From the NCBI RefSeq assembly GCF_009189165.1, contig NZ_CP045118.1:5518001-5582000 (forward strand): DNA of 64,000 nt, given 5' to 3'. The first letter of the stretch is position 1, and each line of letters begins with the position of its first letter. The notes below the pieces were generated by a model. That model searched no databases and was not told the DNA's origin. It was given only the letters and a program-made list of their open reading frames with translations. The DNA comes from Pseudomonas sp. SCB32. Its GTDB lineage: Bacteria > Pseudomonadota > Gammaproteobacteria > Pseudomonadales > Pseudomonadaceae. This document shows, in pieces, positions 11,649-22,897 of the stretch. A program made the translations under genes and the position numbers.

Positions 11649-11719
11649 GTAGGAGCGAGCTTGCTCGCGAACCGGGCAAGCACGAAGCCGGCGCCGTTCG
11701 CGAGCAAGCTCGCCCCTAC
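11649..11719. repeat. inverted pair of REP elements (REPIN)
   Basis: Two 24-base copies, 11649-11672 and 11696-11719, face each other across a 23-base spacer. Each carries the Pseudomonas REP core GCGAGCAAGCTCGC ending in CCTAC; the copies differ at one position (GCTCCTAC versus GCCCCTAC). The pair lies between rlmB and rpsF. Such doublets are mobilised by REP-associated transposases encoded elsewhere; none is seen here. Confidence 0.85.
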
Positions 11720-11727
11720 ACAAGAAG

Positions 11728-12480
11728 CTACGCGCCGGCCTTGAGCTGGCGCTGGCGGACGATCTCGAACAGGCAGACGCCGGTAGCCACCGAGACGTTC
11801 AGGCTGCTGACGCTGCCCTGCATCGGCAGCTTGGCCAGGTAGTCGCAGTGATCACGGGTCAGACGGCGCATGCCCTTGCCCTCGGCGCCCATCACCAGCA
11901 CAGTCGGCCCGGTGAGGTCGAGTTCGTAGAGCATCTGGGTCGCCTCGCCGGCGGTACCGACGATCCACAGGCCGCGCTGCTGGAGCTTCTCCAGGGTGCG
12001 CGCGAGGTTAGTCACCGCCACCAGCGGGATCACCTCGGCGGCGCCGCAGGCGACCTTACGTACAGTGGCGTTGAGGGTGGCGGACTTGTCCTTCGGCACG
12101 ATGACCGCCAGCGCGCCCGCCGCATCGGCAGTGCGCAGGCAGGCGCCGAGGTTGTGTGGATCGGTCACGCCGTCCAGCGCCAGCAGCAGCGCCGGGCCGG
12201 TGGAGCGCTCCAGCAGCTCCTCCAGCATGTTCTCGCCCCACACCTGGCTCGGACTGACCTCGGCGACCACACCCTGGTGTACGCCTTCGGCCCACTCGTC
12301 CAGTTCCTTGCGGTCACGTGTGCCCACCGGCACGCGCACCTGACCGGCCAGCTCGACCAGCGCCTGGACGCGCGGGTCATGCCGGCCTTCGGCCAGCCAC
12401 AGCTGCTTGACCCGCTTCGGGTGATGACGCAGCAACGCTTCTACGGCATGTACCCCGTAGACCTTTTCCCACTGACTCAT
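11728..12480 (-). CDS. rlmB: 23S rRNA (guanosine-2251-2'-O)-methyltransferase
   Basis: 250 residues, SpoU family. The N-terminal substrate-binding domain (EKVYGVHAVEALLRHHPKRV) precedes the knotted SAM-binding domain with its three motifs: LDGVTDPHNLGACLRTADAAG, LVMGAEGKGMRRL and MQGSVSSLNVSVATGV. It 2'-O-methylates G2251 in the P loop of 23S rRNA. Its ATG overlaps the rnr stop by 4 bases, so it is coupled to RNase R as in E. coli. Confidence 0.96.
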   Translation of the reverse strand: MSQWEKVYGVHAVEALLRHHPKRVKQLWLAEGRHDPRVQALVELAGQVRVPVGTRDRKELDEWAEGVHQGVVAEVSPSQVWGENMLEELLERSTGPALLLALDGVTDPHNLGACLRTADAAGALAVIVPKDKSATLNATVRKVACGAAEVIPLVAVTNLARTLEKLQQRGLWIVGTAGEATQMLYELDLTGPTVLVMGAEGKGMRRLTRDHCDYLAKLPMQGSVSSLNVSVATGVCLFEIVRQRQLKAGA

Positions 12481-15239
12481 TTCTTCGCCTTACGCTTACG
12501 TGCCGGAGCGCCAGCCGCATCACCCTTGGGCTGCGATGCGCCCTTGCGATGCTTGGTCGGCTTGGCGGACCGGGCTTTCTGTTTCGAAGGATTGCGCGGC
12601 TTGCCGGCTGCGGGGGCGCCCTTGGCTCTGCCCTTGTCCTGGTCAGCGGCCGGTTTCTTGCCGCCCACCTTGGCTTCGTCGAGCAGCGCCTTCTTCATCT
12701 CGCGGCTCTTGCGCACATCGGTGTTGCCGAGCAGTTCATCAGCCTTGGCCAACATTTCCGGCGCTACCGAGGGCAGCGCCTGGACCACGCCGACCTTGCG
12801 CTTGCGCGGCTGGCTCGACGGCACCACGGCCACATCGGGCGCGAAGAACGGGTCGTCAGCGACATCGCGCGCAGCCCTGGCCGGCCGCTCGGTTACCGGA
12901 GCGCCCCTGCCCACCTTGCCTTTGGCTGCTTTGCCGGCTGCCACCTTACCCTTCGCAGGCTCGCCCTTCTCGCCACGCTTCTTGCGGCCGATGGGCGCGC
13001 TCAGCACGTTATCGGACAGCTCGAAGTCGATCTTGCGCTCGTCCAGGTCGACACGCGCCACCACGACTTCGACGGTATCGCCGAGACGGAAGCTGCGGCC
13101 GGTGCGCTCGCCGCTCAGGCGGTGATGCACGGCGTCGAAGTGGTAGTAGTCGCCCGGCAGCGCAGTGACGTGCACCAGACCTTCGACATAGATGTCGGTC
13201 AGCTCGACGAAGATGCCGAAGCCGGTCACTGCGGTGATCACGCCCGGGAAGGTCTCACCCACGCGCTCGCGCATGAACTCGCACTTCAGCCAATTGGTGA
13301 CGTCGCGGGTCGCCTCGTCGGCGCGGCGCTCGGTCATCGAGCACTGCTCACCCAGTTGCGCCAGGCGCGGCTCGTCGTACGGATAGATGCGCGCTTTGGG
13401 CATGCTGGTGGCGCCTACGCGCTGCACATGCTCGGACGCCGCCTTGGAGCGGATCAGACCACGGATGGCGCGATGGGTCAGCAGGTCCGGATAACGGCGG
13501 ATCGGCGAGGTGAAGTGGGTGTACGCCTCGTAGTTCAGGCCGAAGTGGCCGGCGTTCTCCGGGCTGTACACCGCCTGGCTCAGGGAGCGCAGCATCACGG
13601 TCTGGATCAGTTGCAGGTCCGGGCGGCCCTGGATGGATTCCAGCAGCTTCTGGTAGTCCGCCGGGGTCGGATCGCCCTTGCCGCGGTACAGGGTCAGGCC
13701 CAGCTCACCGAGGAACTGGCGTAGGTTGTTCAGCTTCTCCTGCGGCGGGCCGTCGTGGACGCGGTACAGCGCGGGGATGGCGTGCTTCTCCAGGAACTTC
13801 GCGGTAGCCACGTTGGCCGCCAGCATGCATTCCTCGATCAGCTTGTGCGCATCGTTGCGCTGGGTCGGGCGGATTTCCGAGATCTTGCGGTCCGCGCCGA
13901 AGACGATGCGGGTTTCCTGAGTCTCGAAATCGATGGCACCACGCACGTGGCGCGCGCCGACCAGGACCTTGTACAGGTCATAAAGCGTATTGAGGTGCGG
14001 CACCACCGCCGGCAGCTGCTCCTTCAGGCGCTGGCCCTCGGGGCTGTCCGGGGTTTCCAGGTACTGGCTGACCTTGGTGTAGGTCAGGCGCGCATGGGAG
14101 TGGATGACCGCCTCGTAGAACTGGTAGTCGGTCATCTTGCCGGCCTTGGAGAGATTCATCTCGCAGACCATGGCCAGGCGATCGACCAGCGGATTCAGGG
14201 AGCACAGGCCGTTGGAGAGGATCTCCGGCAGCATCGGGATCACGCGCTCGGGGAAGTACACCGAGTTGCCGCGCTTGGCCGCCTCTTCGTCCAGGGCCGA
14301 ACCGACCTTCACATAATGAGAGACGTCGGCGATGGCGACGAACAGCTTCCAGCCGCCACCTTTGCGCTTCTCGGCGTAGACCGCGTCGTCGAAGTCGCGG
14401 GCATCCTCGCCGTCGATGGTGACGAAAGGCAGGGCGCGCAGGTCGACACGCTTTTCCTTGTCCTTCTCCAGCACTTCGGGCTTGAGCTTGGCCGCTTCCT
14501 TCTCCACCGCCTCGGGCCAGGTGTGGGGAATGTCATAGCTGCGCAGCGCGACTTCGATTTCCATGCCCGGCGCCATGTAGTCGCCAAGCACTTCCACCAC
14601 TTCGCCCTGGGCCTGGCGATGCACGCTCGGCCAGACGTCGATGCGCACTTGTACGAACTGGTTATGCCTGGCCTTGCCAGCCTTGCCCGGCGGGATCAGC
14701 ACTTCCTGCTGGATCTTCGGGTTGTCGGCAACCACCGTACCGATGCCGCTCTCATCGAAGTAGCGGCCGACGATGGTCTCGTGGGCACGTTCGACCACTT
14801 CCACCACCGCGCCTTCGCGGCGGCCACGGCGATCGAAGCCGGACACACGCGCCAACGCGCGGTCGCCGTCGAACACCAGGCGCATCTGCGTCGGGCTGAG
14901 GAACAGGTCGTCGCTGCCGTCATCGGGAATCAGGAAGCCGAAGCCGTCGCGGTGGCCGGCGATGCGGCCGAGGATCAGGTCGAGCTTGTCCACCGGCGCG
15001 TAGGCGCCACGGCGGGTATAGATAAGCTGGCCGTCGCGCTCCATGGCGCGCAGTCGGCGGCGCAGTGCTTCTTCCGGCTCTTCGCCGGAGAGGCCGAGTT
15101 CGTCCATCAACTGGGACCGCGTCGCGGGTGCACCGCGCTCGGCAAGGTGCGCCAGGATGAGTTCACGGCTGGGGATGGGGTTGTCGTATTTTTCCGCCTC
15201 GCGGGCGGCCTCGGGATCGAGGTTTTGCCAATCGGCCAT
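12477..15239 (-). CDS. rnr: ribonuclease R
   Basis: 920 residues. Processive 3'-5' exoribonuclease able to degrade structured RNA. Order: N-terminal winged helix (about 15-85), two cold-shock domains (about 85-240), RNB catalytic domain with the metal-binding core DGEDARDFDDAV (about 275-290), S1 domain (about 640-725), then a basic tail of nearly 190 residues rich in Lys, Ala and Arg with repeats such as AKGKVAAGKAAKGK. The tail is longer than in E. coli RNase R (813 residues in total). The gene opens the rnr-rlmB unit and is divergent from the tRNA-Leu genes. Confidence 0.97.
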   Translation of the reverse strand: MADWQNLDPEAAREAEKYDNPIPSRELILAHLAERGAPATRSQLMDELGLSGEEPEEALRRRLRAMERDGQLIYTRRGAYAPVDKLDLILGRIAGHRDGFGFLIPDDGSDDLFLSPTQMRLVFDGDRALARVSGFDRRGRREGAVVEVVERAHETIVGRYFDESGIGTVVADNPKIQQEVLIPPGKAGKARHNQFVQVRIDVWPSVHRQAQGEVVEVLGDYMAPGMEIEVALRSYDIPHTWPEAVEKEAAKLKPEVLEKDKEKRVDLRALPFVTIDGEDARDFDDAVYAEKRKGGGWKLFVAIADVSHYVKVGSALDEEAAKRGNSVYFPERVIPMLPEILSNGLCSLNPLVDRLAMVCEMNLSKAGKMTDYQFYEAVIHSHARLTYTKVSQYLETPDSPEGQRLKEQLPAVVPHLNTLYDLYKVLVGARHVRGAIDFETQETRIVFGADRKISEIRPTQRNDAHKLIEECMLAANVATAKFLEKHAIPALYRVHDGPPQEKLNNLRQFLGELGLTLYRGKGDPTPADYQKLLESIQGRPDLQLIQTVMLRSLSQAVYSPENAGHFGLNYEAYTHFTSPIRRYPDLLTHRAIRGLIRSKAASEHVQRVGATSMPKARIYPYDEPRLAQLGEQCSMTERRADEATRDVTNWLKCEFMRERVGETFPGVITAVTGFGIFVELTDIYVEGLVHVTALPGDYYHFDAVHHRLSGERTGRSFRLGDTVEVVVARVDLDERKIDFELSDNVLSAPIGRKKRGEKGEPAKGKVAAGKAAKGKVGRGAPVTERPARAARDVADDPFFAPDVAVVPSSQPRKRKVGVVQALPSVAPEMLAKADELLGNTDVRKSREMKKALLDEAKVGGKKPAADQDKGRAKGAPAAGKPRNPSKQKARSAKPTKHRKGASQPKGDAAGAPARKRKAKK

Positions 15240-15352
15240 TAAAGTGAGGTCACCTTATCTATATAGGGATGGTTCGCCATCTGCTTATTGAAGCGCGAAA
15301 TCCGCTCGTCGGTCAGCTTTGGGCGCGAATAAATTTTTTATCGCATCAGGGG

Positions 15353-15381
15353 TTTACAAGCGAAACCCGGCTCCGTATAGT
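15353..15381 (+). promoter_or_regulatory. sigma-70 promoter of the tRNA-Leu genes
   Basis: TTTACA (15353-15358) and TATAGT (15376-15381) have a 17-base spacer. The bases after the -10 (TCGCGCCC) are GC-rich, a discriminator type associated with stringent control of stable RNA genes. The first tRNA begins 63 bases downstream of the -10. Confidence 0.72.
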
Positions 15382-15444
15382 TCGCGCCCACAGCGTCAGA
15401 CAGACGTTGTAACACGGAAGCGATGAGCGATCATCACATCCAGT

Positions 15445-15531
15445 GCCCAGGTGGCGGAATTGGTAGACGCACTAGGTTCAGGTCCTAGCGGTGGCAACAC
15501 CGTGGAAGTTCGAGTCTTCTCCTGGGCACCA
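15445..15531 (+). tRNA. tRNA-Leu (anticodon CAG), copy 1
   Basis: 87 bases with encoded CCA. Acceptor stem GCCCAGG/CCTGGGC, anticodon stem CTAGG/CCTAG around loop TTCAGGT (anticodon CAG, reading CUG, the dominant Leu codon in this genome), a long class II variable arm (CGGTGGCAACACCGTG) and T loop TTCGAGT. It lies on the plus strand between the minus-strand genes rnr and purA. Confidence 0.97.
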
Positions 15532-15677
15532 CTTATTCAAGGATAAAGTCAGTCTCTGACAGGCTTTATCAGGCGGGTTCGGAACCCTGATAACCGAACG
15601 ATAGACCGTCAGATGCAACCAAGGGTTGCATCACCGCAAGACGATGAGCGATCATCGCACCCCATGCTGAAAAGCAT
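15532..15677 (+). other. spacer between the two tRNA-Leu copies
   Basis: It holds hairpins likely used in processing: GATAAAG/CTTTATC (15543-15569) and a perfect 9-bp stem GATGCAACC/GGTTGCATC (15612-15632). The block CGATGAGCGATCATC occurs at 15421-15435 and again at 15642-15656, just before each tRNA, so the duplicated unit included sequence upstream of the tRNA. No ORF is credible. Confidence 0.6.
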
Positions 15678-15764
15678 GCCCAGGTGGCGGAATTGGTAGA
15701 CGCACTAGGTTCAGGTCCTAGCGGTGGCAACACCGTGGAAGTTCGAGTCTTCTCCTGGGCACCA
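15678..15764 (+). tRNA. tRNA-Leu (anticodon CAG), copy 2
   Basis: Identical over all 87 bases to the copy starting 233 bases upstream, including encoded CCA. No promoter is evident in the spacer, so the two are probably made as one precursor ended by the terminator that starts 9 bases later. Confidence 0.97.
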
Positions 15765-15772
15765 TCTTCAAA

Positions 15773-15803
15773 CGAAAAAGCCGAGCACTGCTCGGCTTTT
15801 TCG
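15773..15803 (+). terminator. terminator of the tRNA-Leu transcript
   Basis: AAAAAGCCGAGC pairs with GCTCGGCTTTTT around a 3-base loop, followed by CGTTTT. The 3' arm provides the U tract on the plus strand. The bases from 15804 to 15950 contain nothing recognisable. Confidence 0.85.
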
Positions 15804-15951
15804 TTTTCGGCTTTCCGCAACTCAGAGCCCCCCCCTCTCAAGCAACGCCCACAGCATTCGCTGCCCTCTCACGCCACCAGCCTCTCTTGCGCCACCAGCC
15901 CTATAAGGCACCGCGAACGCCCCATCTTCCAGATGCATACCCCAGAAACGA

Positions 15952-15977
15952 CAACGGGCCGCATAAGCGGCCCGTTG
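15952..15977 (-). terminator. terminator after purA
   Basis: A perfect 11-bp stem CAACGGGCCGC/GCGGCCCGTTG with loop ATAA lies 16 bases past the purA stop. On the minus strand it is followed by TCGTTTC, a modest U tract. Confidence 0.72.
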
Positions 15978-15993
15978 CGATGCACAGCTCGGA

Positions 15994-18533
<2,540 letters not shown>

Positions 18534-18564
18534 GTCGCCTCTCCCCTTTCAGCCGGGCGGCACT

Positions 18565-18750
18565 TCAATGAATGCAGTAAAGAAGGACGGTGCCGAGCAG
18601 CATACTGCCCAGCCCGATGAGTCTCAGACTGCGGTCGCCAAGGCGACCGAGCCCGCTCACGGCGTCGCGCCAACCACGCGGATACAGGAATGGAAGGATG
18701 CCTTCCAGCACCAGCAACAGACAGAACGCTTTGCCGAATTCCTGCCACAT
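18565..18750 (-). CDS. DUF2065 small membrane protein
   Basis: 61 residues starting MWQEFGKAFCLLLVLEGILPFLYPRGWRD, with two hydrophobic segments (about 6-24 and 44-60), typical of DUF2065 (YjeT-like). The upstream in-frame ATG would add a hydrophilic leader reaching back toward a terminator and is rejected. Such genes sit next to hflC in many gamma-proteobacteria, which hints at a link to the HflKC protease regulator, but function is unknown. An intrinsic terminator lies just upstream, so it may have its own promoter in the 28 bases between, or depend on readthrough. Confidence 0.85.
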   Translation of the reverse strand: MWQEFGKAFCLLLVLEGILPFLYPRGWRDAVSGLGRLGDRSLRLIGLGSMLLGTVLLYCIH

Positions 18751-18778
18751 GGCTCTCGTACATGAATCTCGCGGACGC

Positions 18779-18801
18779 AAAAAAGCCGGGATTTCCCGGC
18801 T
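18779..18801 (-). terminator. intrinsic terminator between hflC and the DUF2065 gene
   Basis: AGCCGGGA/TCCCGGCT stem (18784-18801) with a 2-base loop preceded on the plus strand by six A, giving a U tract on the minus strand. It should end transcription arriving from hflC. Confidence 0.75.
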
Positions 18802-18820
18802 GACCCATGATAACACGATT

Positions 18821-19061
18821 TCTCCGACGGGCGCTGCCGCCCGCCGGAGAGTTACAAGGGGCCGTTGATGTTTCGGCGTGAACCGCGTTGCTGCGGCAAA
18901 TCACGCCAGGCTAGGCGCGGGACGACGGTAATGGTCGCCCCCTACCTAGTCCCGCAACGACGCATGGCGTGATTTGACGCGCAACCCAAAGGGACGAACC
19001 CCGTGTTGCGCGGCGCCCAAGCCTCGATTTGGCATCAGGACAACTCGCAACGCGGGGTTCG
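18821..19061. other. highly structured non-coding region downstream of hflC
   Basis: This fills most of the 341-base gap between hflC and the DUF2065 gene. It contains a 12-bp imperfect stem (18821-18832 with 18839-18850); a perfect 11-bp inverted repeat AAATCACGCCA/TGGCGTGATTT (18898-18908, 18965-18975) enclosing GCGGGAC/GTCCCGC and CTAGG/CCTAG; and a 16-bp stem with one G-T wobble (18995-19010 with 19046-19061). Segment GTTGCG near 19006 can also pair upstream with GCGCAAC (18979-18985), so alternative folds exist. No credible ORF. It could be a palindromic repeat element, an sRNA gene or an operon 3' UTR structure. Confidence 0.6.
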
Positions 19062-19091
19062 GCGCGGTCACGACGAAGCGTCGACGGACCC

Positions 19092-19961
19092 TTACGGTTT
19101 AGCTTTTTCCAGATAGCGGAAGAATTCGTTGCGCGGATCGAGCACCAGGACGTCCCTCTTGTCCGCGAAGCTCTCGCGATAAGCCTTGAGGCTACGGGTG
19201 AAGGCGTAGAACTCCGGATCGGCGGTGTAGGCCTTGGCATAGATCGCCGCCGCCTTGGCATCACCGTCACCGCGGGTTTCTTCCGACTCGCGATACGCCT
19301 CGGCCAGCAGCACGCGACGCTGACGATCGGCATCCGCGCGGATACCCTCAGCCAGCTCGCGACCCTTGGCGCGGTGCTCGCGGGCCTCCCGCTCACGCTC
19401 GGTGCTCATGCGCTCGAACACACTGCGGTTCACTTCCTTCGGCAGATCGATGGCCTTGACGCGAACGTCGATGACCTCGATACCCAGCTCCTTCTGCGCC
19501 ATGCGGTTCAGCGAAGCGGTGATGTCGCCCATCAGCGCGTCACGCTCACCAGAAACCACTTCGTGCAGAGTGCGCTTGCCGAACTGGTCACGCAGGCCGG
19601 CCTCCAGACGACGGGACAGACGTTCGTCGGCGATCTGCTTCATGCCGGAAGTCGCGGTATAGAAGCGCTCGGCATCGGCGACGCGCCACTTGGCGTAGGC
19701 ATCGACCATCACCGCTTTCTTCTCCAGCGTCAGGAAGCGTTGGGTCGGAGAGTCCAGGGTCAGCAGGCGGCCGTCGAACTTGCGCACCTGGTTGACGTAC
19801 GGAATCTTGAAGTGCAGACCCGGCTTCACGTCCGCGTCGACCACGCGACCGAAGCGCAGCAGCACGGCGCGCTCGGTCTGCTGGACGACGTAGACGGTGC
19901 TCCACAGCGCAACCGCGGCAACGACGGCAGCGATCAGGGCAATCAGAGACTTGTTACTCAT
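19092..19961 (-). CDS. hflC: HflC, modulator of FtsH protease
   Basis: 289 residues. One N-terminal membrane anchor (about 5-24, SLIALIAAVVAAVALWSTVYVV) followed by a band 7/SPFH domain (FGRVVDADVKPGLHFKIPYVNQV) and a helical region rich in Glu, Arg and Ala. With HflK it forms a large periplasm-facing cage around FtsH that restrains degradation of membrane proteins. Its ATG shares one base with the hflK stop, so the pair is translationally coupled. Confidence 0.96.
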   Translation of the reverse strand: MSNKSLIALIAAVVAAVALWSTVYVVQQTERAVLLRFGRVVDADVKPGLHFKIPYVNQVRKFDGRLLTLDSPTQRFLTLEKKAVMVDAYAKWRVADAERFYTATSGMKQIADERLSRRLEAGLRDQFGKRTLHEVVSGERDALMGDITASLNRMAQKELGIEVIDVRVKAIDLPKEVNRSVFERMSTEREREAREHRAKGRELAEGIRADADRQRRVLLAEAYRESEETRGDGDAKAAAIYAKAYTADPEFYAFTRSLKAYRESFADKRDVLVLDPRNEFFRYLEKAKP

Positions 19962-21133
19962 CAGCGGCTCTCCCTGGTACGCATGTCACGCTGCTGCAGG
20001 TCGTTGGCCACCCGCGAACCGATGTCTTGCGCGCTGCTGGTCGTGCTCGGCGTGCTACTCGGAGTTGCCGAGCCACGGCCGTCCATCATCTTGTCGAGCG
20101 GCAGGTAGATCAGGTTGTTCTGACCCTGCTGGCCGGTGACCAGCACCTTGCTGCTCTGGCTGAGGACATCCTGCATGGTATCCAGGTACAGACGCTGGCG
20201 AGTGACCTCCGGCGCCTTGTGGTATTCGCCGGCCAGCTTGGTGAAGCGATCCGCCTCACCCTGGGCGCGGGATACCACCTCATCGCGGTAGCCGTTGGCT
20301 TCCTCGATGATGCGCTGGGCCTGACCACGGGCTTCGGGCACCACGCCATTGGCGTAGGCTTCCGCCTGGTTCTTCTCGCGCTGCTCATCCTCGCGGGCAC
20401 GGATCACGTCATCGAACGCTTCCTGCACCTCACGCGGCGCCGCGGCGCTCTGGATGTTCACCTGGGTCACGGCGATGCCGGTCTTGTAGGTGTCCATGAA
20501 ACGCTGCAGACGCTCACGCACCTCGGTGGCCATCTGCTCACGACCCTCGGTGAGGATCTGGTCCATGGTGGTCGAGCCAGCCACGTGGCGCAGCGCGCTT
20601 TCGGTGGCTTGCTGCAGACTGACTTCCGGCTGGTCGACATTGAGCACGTAGTCCTGCAGGTTGCTGACCTTGTATTGCACGGTCAGCGGAACCTCGACGA
20701 TGTTCTCGTCCTCGGTGAGCATCTGCCCCTGCTTGCTGTAGGCCCGCTCGCGGGTGACGTTCTCCTGGAACTTCTTGTCGATCGGCGGGAAGTAGATATT
20801 CAGGCCGGGACCTACGGTCTCGTGGTACTTGCCGAAGCGCAGGATCACTGCCTGCTCCTGCTCGTCCACCACGTAGATGGCGTTGTACAGCCACAGCACG
20901 GCGAGGATACCCAGGCCGATGCCGAACAGCCCCAGGCTACCGCCCTTGCCGTTGCCACCACCGCCGGTACCGCTACCACGCTTGGGCTTGCCGAAAATTC
21001 CGTTCAGGCTGTCTTGCAGCTTGCGGAATGCCTCATCCAGATCAGGGGGACCCTGGCGACCGCCACCACGGCGTCCACCCCAAGGGTCCTGATCGTTCTT
21101 GTTCGAGTTGTCACCCGGCTCGTTCCAAGCCAT
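19961..21133 (-). CDS. hflK: HflK, modulator of FtsH protease
   Basis: 390 residues. A Gly/Asn-rich cytoplasmic N-terminus (MAWNEPGDNSNKNDQDPWGGRRGGG) precedes a membrane helix (about 75-93, LGLFGIGLGILAVLWLYNAIYVV), then the SPFH domain (FGKYHETVGPGLNIYFPPIDKKF) and a long helical stretch. The start was chosen at MAWNEPGDN, the family's usual N-terminus; the longer frame begins in the hflX-hflK spacer. Partner of HflC immediately downstream. Confidence 0.96.
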   Translation of the reverse strand: MAWNEPGDNSNKNDQDPWGGRRGGGRQGPPDLDEAFRKLQDSLNGIFGKPKRGSGTGGGGNGKGGSLGLFGIGLGILAVLWLYNAIYVVDEQEQAVILRFGKYHETVGPGLNIYFPPIDKKFQENVTRERAYSKQGQMLTEDENIVEVPLTVQYKVSNLQDYVLNVDQPEVSLQQATESALRHVAGSTTMDQILTEGREQMATEVRERLQRFMDTYKTGIAVTQVNIQSAAAPREVQEAFDDVIRAREDEQREKNQAEAYANGVVPEARGQAQRIIEEANGYRDEVVSRAQGEADRFTKLAGEYHKAPEVTRQRLYLDTMQDVLSQSSKVLVTGQQGQNNLIYLPLDKMMDGRGSATPSSTPSTTSSAQDIGSRVANDLQQRDMRTRESR

Positions 21134-21228
21134 AGCGCTCTCCATCTGATAACGCGAAAACGCGCCTATGGCGCGCCCACCCATGCTACCGAATGCCTCC
21201 GCCGCTGCCAAAAGCAGCGTTCCAGGCT

Positions 21229-22530
21229 TTATTGCAAAGTGTGTTGCGCAATGAACTCCGCCGGTTGCCAGCCTTCACGGCTGACCAGGCGGTTCAACTC
21301 GACACGCGGCAGGCGAACCTGCAACACGGCGCGTCCTTGCTCGTCATGCTCCTCGGACTGTACCGCACCCAGCTCGAAGAACTGAGCACGAAGTCGTCCC
21401 AGGCGCTGCGGAAGGCAGAGCGTTCCAACAAACATGTCCTCCCCCAGCAATTCGGCGATCGCCTGCTCCACCAACTCCAGCCCGCGGAACTCACGCGCCG
21501 ACACCCAGACCCGGACAGGCTTGCCCAGTTCGTCGCGCTGAATCTGCGGCTGCATGTCCGGCAGCAGATCGATCTTGTTGTATACCTCGAGCATCGGCAG
21601 CTCATTGGCACCGATTTCCTGCAGTACCGCCAGGACCTGCTCGATCTGCGCATCACGTTCCGGCTCGTGGGAGTCGATCACGTGCAGCAGCAGGTCGGCA
21701 TTGCTCGACTCTTCCAAGGTAGCCCGAAACGCCTCCACCAGCTTGTGCGGCAGGTGGCGAATGAAGCCCACGGTATCCGCCAGCACGATCGGCCCGACGT
21801 CATTCAGCTCCAGGCGGCGCAGGGTCGGGTCGAGGGTGGCGAACAGCTGGTTGGCAGCGTAGACCTCGGAGGTGGTCAGTGCGTTGAACAGCGTGGACTT
21901 GCCGGCGTTGGTGTAGCCAACCAGGGATACCGCCGGGATCTCCGCGCGACGGCGGCCGCGACGAGCCTGCTCACGCTGGCTGCGAACCTTCTCCAGGCGC
22001 GACTTGATCTGGCGGATGCGCCCACGCAGCAGTCGACGGTCGGTTTCCAGCTGGGTTTCACCCGGGCCACGCAGGCCGATACCGCCCTTCTGGCGTTCAA
22101 GGTGAGTCCAGCCGCGCACCAGGCGCGTGCTCATGTGCTCGAGCTGGGCGAGCTCCACCTGCAACTTACCCTCATGGGTACGCGCACGCTGGGCGAAGAT
22201 ATCGAGGATCAACCCCGTCCGGTCGAGCACACGGCATTCGAGCGCTCGCTCGAGGTTGCGCTCCTGACTCGGCGTAAGGGTGTGATTGAAGATGATCAGC
22301 TCGACCTTCTCGGCATGGACGAGGTCGTGCAACTCTTCGACCTTGCCGCTGCCGATCAGGTACTTGGCTGAGGGCTGGTGGCGCGAAATGCTGACGAAGG
22401 CAACCGATTCCGCACCCGCCGAACGTGCCAGCTCCTGGAACTCCTGCGGGTCTTCGCGCGCCTCGGGGTCCTGACCTTCCAGATGGACCAGAATGGCCCG
22501 TTCCCCACCACCCGGGCGCTCAAAGAACAA
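21229..22530 (-). CDS. hflX: ribosome-associated GTPase HflX
   Basis: 433 residues. N-terminal HflX domain (to about 190), a linker coiled coil and a G domain with P-loop GYTNAGKSTLFNAL, switch motif DTVGF and NKID. It splits stalled ribosomes under stress in E. coli. The start is TTG at 22530 (TTGTTCTTTGAGCGC) with GGGAG six bases upstream; no ATG nearby gives the conserved N-terminus MFFERPGGGERAILVHLEG. It lies 12 bases after hfq and is followed by hflK. Confidence 0.95.
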   Translation of the reverse strand: MFFERPGGGERAILVHLEGQDPEAREDPQEFQELARSAGAESVAFVSISRHQPSAKYLIGSGKVEELHDLVHAEKVELIIFNHTLTPSQERNLERALECRVLDRTGLILDIFAQRARTHEGKLQVELAQLEHMSTRLVRGWTHLERQKGGIGLRGPGETQLETDRRLLRGRIRQIKSRLEKVRSQREQARRGRRRAEIPAVSLVGYTNAGKSTLFNALTTSEVYAANQLFATLDPTLRRLELNDVGPIVLADTVGFIRHLPHKLVEAFRATLEESSNADLLLHVIDSHEPERDAQIEQVLAVLQEIGANELPMLEVYNKIDLLPDMQPQIQRDELGKPVRVWVSAREFRGLELVEQAIAELLGEDMFVGTLCLPQRLGRLRAQFFELGAVQSEEHDEQGRAVLQVRLPRVELNRLVSREGWQPAEFIAQHTLQ

Positions 22531-22542
22531 GGCAGACTCCCG

Positions 22543-22824
<282 letters not shown>

Positions 22825-22897
22825 TTAGTAGTAGTCGAATTTGGCTTAACGCCGTCCTGAACCCCAAGGATAGACGGCCAGAATTAAGGTCTCGAGC

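Noticed and set aside
15445..15764. tRNA-Leu pair as an attachment site for a mobile element
   Set aside because: No partial tRNA 3' repeat or integrase lies near; the second copy is complete and in tandem, which fits gene duplication.
18911..19396. 161-codon minus-strand frame across the structured gap and hflC
   Set aside because: Overlaps hflC in another frame and is Arg/Ser/Pro-biased; the inverted repeats in the gap explain the sequence better than coding does.
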